Notes under the pieces: generated by a model
What the model saw: only the letters and a program-made list of their open reading frames with translations
Told to the model about the DNA's origin: nothing
Databases searched by the model: none
DNA from: Spisula solida
Lineage: Eukaryota; Mollusca; Bivalvia; Venerida; Mactridae
Reading direction: 5' to 3'
Assembly: GCA_947247005.1 (NCBI GenBank)
Contig: OX365951.1
Coordinates: 33,376,899 to 33,440,898, forward strand
DNA length: 64,000 nt
Made by a program: the position numbers and the translations under genes
Shown here: positions 57,836 to 64,000 of the stretch, in pieces
Layout of the letters: every line of letters begins with the position of its first letter
How positions within the stretch are numbered: position 1 is the first letter of the stretch

Positions 57836-57970
57836 CAGTACAACCTCTGTAGAGCAACACCCTTTGATAGCTGCATATATTACCTGTTGTACAGAGGTTT
57901 TTACTCAGCTGAGGGAAATTTTGAATGTTTTGTTATAGAGAGGTTGTTGCTTTACAGAGTGCCGCTCTGG
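57836..57970. mobile_element. Pogo-like MITE remnant
   Basis: TA-CAGTACAACCTCTGTAGAGC at 57834 resembles a Tc1/pogo-type end. Internally GTTGTACAGAGGTTT and TTATAGAGAGGTTGTTGC are inverted relatives of CAACCTCTGTAGAGCAAC. The right boundary near ACAGAGTGCCGCTCTGGACA is unclear. Confidence 0.45.
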
Positions 57971-58075
57971 ACATATTGTCATGTAGGTGTTGTTATTTTG
58001 ATAAATGTATTTATGTTATTAACCTTACGCATAAAGGTTTTAGAAATTCGAGTTACAAATTTGAAATAGACATTT

Positions 58076-58417
58076 TCATGGTTCGGTGATTGAAACACTA
58101 GTATGAGTCCGTAGAGCCTTGTTTACGCCAGACACAAGCTGTTTTACTCTCGGAAATAAATAACAGCCAAACTGCGCACCCTGACAGATCGTAGACATCG
58201 TATTGCTGGTGTATGATGCGCGTACAACAATTGCCTCACTCAACACATGGACAACATAGAGGAAATACGGCTCTGTTGTCATATCAGATAATCGCTTGAA
58301 AGTATCATCATCACTCATATTGTGGCGTTTCTGTAGCACAATATTTCGACTTGCAAAGTTATATAGCGATCTGCCCCAAAGGTGCCCTAATAACGCAGAT
58401 ATGTGTAAGGCAGCCAC
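58076..58417 (-). CDS. Unrecognised 113-codon ORF (possible gene or transposon fragment)
   Basis: A minus-strand frame of balanced composition, distinctly less AT-rich than its surroundings, starting Met-Ala-Ala-Leu-His-Ile-Ser. It contains NMSDDDTFKRLSDM and TEPYFLYVVHVLSEAIVVRA segments that look like ordinary globular protein. I recognise no family. No splice site, promoter or paralogue in the window supports it. It lies between a MITE remnant and a broken retroelement, so it may be a captured or transposon-derived coding fragment. Confidence 0.28.
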   Translation of the reverse strand: MAALHISALLGHLWGRSLYNFASRNIVLQKRHNMSDDDTFKRLSDMTTEPYFLYVVHVLSEAIVVRASYTSNTMSTICQGAQFGCYLFPRVKQLVSGVNKALRTHTSVSITEP

Positions 58418-58753
58418 TAAGGCTGGTGTGACTTAGATGTTTTAGACTTTAGTCTATAGTTTTATAAACATTGTGTTCCATTATGTATATCTCTGTTCAA
58501 AATAGTGTTTAATTGTATTGATATTTCGTACTTAATTAAATTGCTATCTTTGTATGTTTGCAGTCTGTTGTCTTTTGATCTCTCTCCCTCCTCGATAGCC
58601 TCGTAGTAGGGCGTCCACTCCGAGTGATGGAGTTCCTGTGTTCTCTCCCAGGCGGCGTCGTACCTAAGACGTAATAGTAAATATAAAATAGTAAAATAGT
58701 AAAGTACACTCCATTACCAGACGCTCAGCATAAAAGGAAAACTGGCTTTTTTT

Positions 58754-58804
58754 CTCTCATACCCTCGTGGCGATTGATAACATCGGGAATGAGGCGTCGA
58801 GGGT
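58754..58804 (-). repeat. Dispersed repeat E, copy 4 (inverted)
   Basis: ATACCCTCGTGGCGATTGAT then AACATCGGGAATGAGGCGTC and GAGGGTTTA is the reverse complement of the motif at 50981-51027, including the TATAAGAG-like extension. Confidence 0.65.
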
Positions 58805-58899
58805 TTAATGTAAGTTGGAAAAAACAATCGACATTAAATAAAGTAGTATTATCACTCTGACGCCAACAGAAACGACGACCTTAGGGACTGTGACCGTAT

Positions 58900-60057
58900 C
58901 GAACCAGTAGAACCTCCAATGGTTGAACTCCTAACATCAGAGCCAACGCTTGGGGAATATACCATCATGAAAGCAAGATTTGGCTAGCTCCTGGACCTAA
59001 CGCCATCCCGTGCAAAGTGTACAAGATGTGTCCACTCCTATTGAAGCGTTTATGGAGGATCTTCAAGGTAGTATGGAGGAAAGGTGACATTGCGGACACC
59101 TGTATGGAAGCAGAAGGAATATTACTCCAGCAATATCAATCAGTTCCGGACCATCTCGTTGCTGAATGTTGAAGGGAAGACTTTCTTCGCTATCCTTGCC
59201 AGAAGATTGACATCATACCTCACTGCCAACAAGTATGTCGACACCTCTGTCCAAAAGGGAGGAGTTCTCGGGTTCTCAGGATATGTAGAGCACACAAGCG
59301 CCATATCACAACTCATACGAGAGGCCAAAACAGGGAAGAAGGACCTTACATTAGTCTGGCTAGACCTGGCCAACGCATACGGTTCCAATCCACATAAGCT
59401 AATCTTCACGTGCCCGATCATGTCCAGATCTCTGATTATCAAAGGTGGCAAACCAACAGACCCGTTCCTACTCCGAGTACAGAACGAGGAGATTCCGTCA
59501 ATCACGAATAGTCCAATCAAGTGCCTAGGGAAGTGGTTCGACGCAAGCCTTCAAGATAGAGACAATGTCAAGATGCTGGAGAAGCAGGTGAAAGCATGGA
59601 CTAGGTGGAACACCGTAGACAGGAAGCTGACCTGGGATGACATCTTGAAGTATGAACCACGACCTCCTACCATCCTCAACAAACCTCTGCCGTTGGGAAC
59701 TCATTACAGATCCAACATATTATCTATGTGATCGTCCTGGCACTCTAGAACATGTTCATTCTTCTCGTTCTACAGCACTGACCTTGGGAAACAAGATGTG
59801 AGGAGGCCTACGAGAGGAAGAACACGAAGTATACGGAGCTACTCAACCAATGTAAACAGAGAGGCTGGCGTACATGGCTGTTCCCCATTGAAGTAGGCGC
59901 TCGTGGATTCTGTTCACAATCTGTGTGCCGACTGATAACAGCGATCGAAACTACTGGCAGGGATAGACGTAGACTTATCGTGAAACTATGTCAAGCTGCA
60001 GAACGTGCGTCTAGCTGGCTGTGGCTAAGACATGAGGAGAAGAGCTGGAAGCTATAG
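58900..60057 (+). pseudogene. Broken non-LTR retrotransposon reverse transcriptase
   Basis: The frame at 59084-59731 carries RT-family segments: QFRTISLLNVEGKTFFAILA, YVDTSVQKGGVLGFSGYVEH and TLVWLDLANAYGSNPHKLIF (the block with the first catalytic Asp). The sequence then jumps to SRSLIIKGGKPTDPFLLRVQ and SPIKCLGKWFDASLQD. The expected FxDD-type catalytic block between them is missing, an internal deletion. The 5' part (58900-59090) is in other frames with a stop, and a C-terminal piece at 59794-60057 (WRTWLFPIEVGARGF.., then AAERASSWLWLRHEE, stop at 60055) is in yet another frame. So it is frameshifted, deleted and inactive. RT identity rests on motif recognition. Confidence 0.82.
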
Positions 60058-60339
60058 ACCTCCACACCGTAGGAACGGTTGCCCCACCTGCAACTAGATA
60101 TATTAGGCTAAGGGGCGAATTATCAATGATGTGCATGCGCCTAACTGAGGATGGAGGAAGATTGGCAGGCTATAACGATCACCGCCGACAACAGATCAAC
60201 CATTGGTCCATACAAGGTGCGTTAGAGTCTGTATTAAACTTAAACTTACTCATTAACTAAACTCACTAGGTCATGTCATCATGCAGGAAAAATGGCGCTC
60301 GCTAGTACGACTGGAAAAACATGTTGAGTGTTGAAACGT

Positions 60340-60690
60340 CTTTGAGACAAGGTTGAACAAGAGCTCGTAAAAGTTGAAATGCCCCTTAAACATAAGGAGC
60401 CATCTGATGTTATGGCAACCTTCATTAATAGGCTGAAGCGTTCATGAGTTATAGCCCCGGAACTCTAATTAGGTTGAAAGTTCGTGAGACCTTGACCTTT
60501 TGACATGCTGACCTTAAACATTAGGGACCATCTGCTTGTTACGACCAACTTTCATTCGAAGATTAATGCTACTGAAAACTGAAGCTCTCCCTGAAAGTTT
60601 ACTTGCGTTCACGGCCCCTGTGACCTTAACCTTTGACTTACTGACCTTAAACATCAGTGACCGCTGCAGGTCATGATAAACTGTCATACG
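60340..60690. repeat. TGACCTT-rich dispersed repeat
   Basis: Words such as GACCTTGACCTTTTGACATG, CTGACCTTAAACATTAGGGA, CCATCTGCTTGTTACGACCA and a second set (TGTGACCTTAACCTTTGACT, CTGACCTTAAACATCAGTGA) show a unit of about 140-150 bp in two to three diverged copies. No coding frame. Confidence 0.55.
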
Positions 60691-61914
60691 AAATTTGTTG
60701 TTTCAATGTTGAATTGTAGGATTATCACCAACCAATCATTTGATCTCTAATGACATCAACAAAATAATGTATCTTCCCAACAATCTCCTATTGTGTCACT
60801 GTTAGAAATAGTCCCCTACATCGGACGAAAATAAAAAAAGAACTGTACATCAATTTCGGACGACGGTAAGATGTTATCATTATTCGGTGAATATTATGTG
60901 ATGCACTTAAAGTGAACACATCTAAGCAGTGTTAAGTTTATTTTGAACCACCAATGTAGTCAGTTCCTATATATTATAACGTTTTCTTATTTGATGAAAT
61001 ATATCACCGAAAAGTACCACTATTGACGAACCACGCAGAAAGACGTACATACTTCTTTTATGACAACTAAAGTTTACATTTGCTTGGCTTCTGTTTCGAT
61101 CTAAAGTTCTACCTGTCATGTTCTTAACCTATGTGGGAAACCTCGTCAGTGAACTTTAATTAAAATGCAGTTCTACTTTCGTTTTCGTCCGATGTAGGGG
61201 GCCATTTTCGTTTTAAAAGTACCGTTACATGCCCTAGATGCATTAAAATTATTGAAATCGCTGTTTAAAATTAAGAAGCAAATATGTCTACTTTCTTCTA
61301 TTTTGAGAAAATATTACAACCTATAACAGTAAAGTAGACTAAACTACGTGATGGTGCTTTTAAATTTTGATTTGTTTTAATCCTTCTTGCTTCCATTTGC
61401 TTTTGAATTTCACTAAATTTCAATTGCATCGCTTATTTACACGTAACTTCCAACGTAAGTCAGTAACACGGTATTCTAATGGGCAATGTTTCTTAGATGT
61501 ATTAAATTATTTTAATTTTTAGAGATTTAAGAGTTTGAATAAAATATGGTTTCATATATTTTATTGTATATGTTGTATATTAGAAAAAAAGTATTTAGTA
61601 GTTTTTGCTCTATTTTAAAAAGTCGGTTCACATAAAGCATTCGCTACTCTTCGTCCGGTTAATTATCTTTGCTCATCTTTTCATGGCAATGCCCTGTGTT
61701 TCATGGTAAAGCTAAAATGGGTACAATCATAATAAAGAAACAGTTTAATTTACTTAAAACATAAACGATTTAGTCATATTTTCTTATTAATAAAATGTTT
61801 ATGTCGATACAGTCAATTCTGTGTTTAAAGACCAATATTCAAGACAAATTCATTAACATGCAGCCCCGTCCACAAATCATAGATTATTAAATAAGTATAG
61901 GACAATTGTGTGGT
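60691..61914. other. No gene seen
   Basis: AT-rich sequence without recognisable features. Confidence 0.4.
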
Positions 61915-62157
61915 ACAAGGATTCCAGGCGGGCTGTTCTAGCTCTTTCTGATTAGACTTCATGGTTCTTTAACGTGCCCGGCATACAGCACCGATACACA
62001 CGATATTACCCCTGGGTTACCAACCAATTCCTCTCTAGTTGGATTTGAATCACTCGCGTGTTTCAAAAATGACCAAGTGTACTGGCCGAGATTCGGCTGA
62101 CTAGCGCCCTCTATCTATAGTCAAGAGTGTTAACCACTCTACCATCCTGTCACCCAA
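61915..62157 (-). mobile_element. SINE (minus strand) sharing the core of the 21.4-kb SINE
   Basis: Read on the minus strand the head is GACAGGATGGTAGAGTGGTT (A box region). A B-box-like GTGATTCAAATCC follows unusually late (about 62053-62041), so the head is interrupted or inserted. The body has GTGTATCGGTGCTGTATGCC, GGGCACGTTAAAGAACC and AGAGCTAGAAC, clearly homologous to 21571-21639. Two SINEs with different heads thus share one core. Confidence 0.7.
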
Positions 62158-63090
62158 AACCACACTATGTGATTCATTACTTCAATATAATTAGATAATC
62201 AACAACGAAACATACCAAATAATAACTTACATGGTGACACACCGACCAATACAAGGGAGCTTACTATATGCGTCTCAATAAAGTCACATCAAGCCAGATT
62301 GTTTGAATAACATCCCCTCATTATTTAAATCGCTGCAGTAGTCTATATAGCGGATCAAAACCATCAATATCAACAAATTGTTAAATAATTTCATGTATAA
62401 CAAACCAATTTTTAGGGACACTTAATTGCATATTATGACTCCCTTGTTCCATATAATATTTATATGCTTATAAATAAAACCTCTTATCAGTTCATTAAAA
62501 GGTATTATCATAAGACATGTTTTCAGTGTTCAACAATATCAAAGATCATAAACCAATCCCGATAATTCCATGACAATAGACAAGAGACATTTAGAATTTT
62601 AAGTTTCTGAATAGACATTAACACTGAATCTCTAATTCTCTGATCCTAACAAAATTCAAAAAATAATTTACGGAGCGAAGTGCCGGGTACACCCGAAGTT
62701 CCGTAATCCTGACACATTAACCATAGAACTAACCTATTTTCGTTCAAGAACAATGTGTTCTCTACGAGATGTACTCCAGACTGGGAAGCGCTGTGCTTAT
62801 GCAGCTGCAGTCACCTGCTGTTTAGATCCATGGTCTCAATATATCCTAACGCTCACTGAAATTTCTGACAGTTCTGATTTCTTCGGTAAATAAACGATTG
62901 CAATGCGACGAAGACCGATGTTATCCGCCTGGAATAATATAATTAGTCTGGTTCACGACATTCTTACAAAATGCATCTTTTTTTGGATTTTTTTTTGAAA
63001 TCGTAAACCATCGAGAACAGGTCACGTGCCCCTCCATGGACTTTTTTCTTTATGCTATCCAATATACCTGCTCGCTCAAGACTCGCAGGT
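62158..63090. other. No gene seen; one short palindromic region
   Basis: TTTACGGAGCGAAGTGCCGG at about 62667 and CGAAGTTCCGTAATCC ending at about 62709 form an imperfect hairpin of roughly 45 bp. Otherwise AT-rich. Confidence 0.4.
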
Positions 63091-63093
63091 AAT

Positions 63094-63735
63094 ACTATGG
63101 TTAACGGATTTAAAAACGCGACACTTTGGTATGTTGGTATATTTTAGGAAAACAAATTCTCATATAAAATGTATTTGTATATTCGTAAAGGCTAATTCAA
63201 TGTCGTCATTTTTATACCACACTTAATAAAATCCATGAAGTATTAACTAAATTATCGCACGAAAAAGACATTGGTCCAGAAAACAAAAGTAACATGTTTA
63301 TTGGCGCATTGGTTTTATCGTTGAAGATGACCAGCCTGCATAACAGATCGAATGTTTACGTAAGGCTAGTCTAATTTCTATATACAAATTGAATATGATA
63401 TATGACATATCCAGCTTTCATTTAAAATGTGTCTATATGACACGGAAACATTGTTGCAGGAAACATACACCGGTGTCACATAGACCTGCAAATAAATGTT
63501 GTTATGGTCAAGGGGAGGTAACCATGATTTTGGTCAGAATGCGACTTTTGTTTTCTGGGTCGACGTATTGATTGTACTATATATTTGTTAATACTCGTCT
63601 CATTTTATTCATCTTAGTACCAAAATGACGCCAATACATTTACCTTTAATCTACACTATTCCACTAGCGGCATAAACTTGAATTGTCTGCTATAAAACAA
63701 CATACCCCAGTGTCGCGTTTTTAAATCCGTTTAGT
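63094..63735. mobile_element. Inverted-repeat element, about 640 bp
   Basis: GGTTAACGGATTTAAAAACG and CGACACTTTGGTATGTT (63099-63135) face ACATACCCCAGTGTCGCG and TTTTTAAATCCGTTTAGTA (63699-63735) as an inverted repeat of about 40 bp with few mismatches. The interior has only short ORFs. MITE or foldback type. Confidence 0.65.
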
Positions 63736-64000
63736 ATATTATGTACAGTTAACACTATGTGACACTGGCCGGTGACTCACTTACATGTACTATTGCCGTC
63801 CATACCTGGACGGACCCATACCGGTATTTTAACCCCTGATACGGATATCTTACCCATCCGGGCACCGTCAGAACAGGTATTGTGTATGAACTATGAAGTA
63901 TCAATAACAAGACAGTTATTATTTATGACGTAACAAAAACTATGGTTCAATGCAGTGTTGTGCTCATGCTGTATATGGCTCACATGATTATAAGCTTTAT
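63736..64000. other. No gene seen
   Basis: Contains CCGTCCATACCTGGACGG, a short perfect-armed palindrome at about 63798-63815. Nothing else recognised. Confidence 0.35.

Noticed and set aside
59140..59520. 126-codon minus-strand ORF
   Set aside because: Antisense shadow of the reverse transcriptase fragment.

Overview
This window looks like animal nuclear DNA, most likely from a bivalve mollusc. It is AT-rich. The only convincing gene has GT-AG introns, one of them about 22 kb long. Most of the rest is tRNA-derived SINEs, LINE fragments, MITE-like inverted repeats and minisatellites. I see no bacterial operons, CRISPR array, rRNA gene or functional tRNA gene. The species cannot be fixed from the sequence alone. 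Bivalve is an inference from the TE-rich texture, from repeat types I associate with bivalves, and from the von Willebrand factor A (vWA) secreted protein.

The one supported gene is on the + strand and ends at 57168. Its C-terminal five exons (51463-51749, 52393-52684, 53369-53572, 55492-56094, 56603-57168) encode three vWA domains and a Pro/Thr-rich linker. All junctions are phase-compatible. A 37-nt exon at 29141-29177 has a strong acceptor and the right phases (0 in, 1 out). It supplies the end of a signal peptide and joins in frame to the first vWA exon. Two candidate first coding exons fit it, at 18351-18407 (behind a TATAAAG box) and at 11437-11487. Both end in phase 0 and both complete a good signal peptide. 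The product would be a secreted protein of about 680 residues: signal peptide, vWA1, linker, vWA2, vWA3. vWA1 and vWA2 keep the metal-binding MIDAS residues and vWA3 has lost them. The long introns hold most of the repeats described below.

Layout: 0.5-1.0 kb, 33-bp minisatellite. 3-7 kb, LINE tail, a dispersed repeat and several hairpins. 8.1-9.0 kb, 36-bp minisatellite. 10.0-10.3 kb, pogo/Tigger-like MITE. 11.4 kb, candidate first exon. 13.8-15.2 kb, simple repeats. 15.8-16.1 kb, SINE heads. 18.2-18.4 kb, candidate promoter and first exon. 19.5-20.2 kb, CCGCGG minisatellite. 21.4-22.7 kb, SINE, a perfect 97-bp-arm foldback and another SINE. 24.6-25.2 kb, 30-bp minisatellite. 29.1 kb, exon 2. 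30-36 kb, LINE ends and dispersed repeats. 37-42.6 kb, MITE families. 42.9-49.1 kb, a large inverted-repeat structure holding a 157-bp satellite element and a 42-bp minisatellite. 51.4-57.2 kb, the vWA exons, with a seven-copy 82-bp array in one intron. 58.9-60.1 kb, broken non-LTR reverse transcriptase. 60-64 kb, further dispersed repeats.

The vWA protein is probably extracellular and may act in a matrix. Proximal thread matrix protein of mussel byssus and shell-matrix vWA proteins are the obvious comparisons, but orthology is not shown here.
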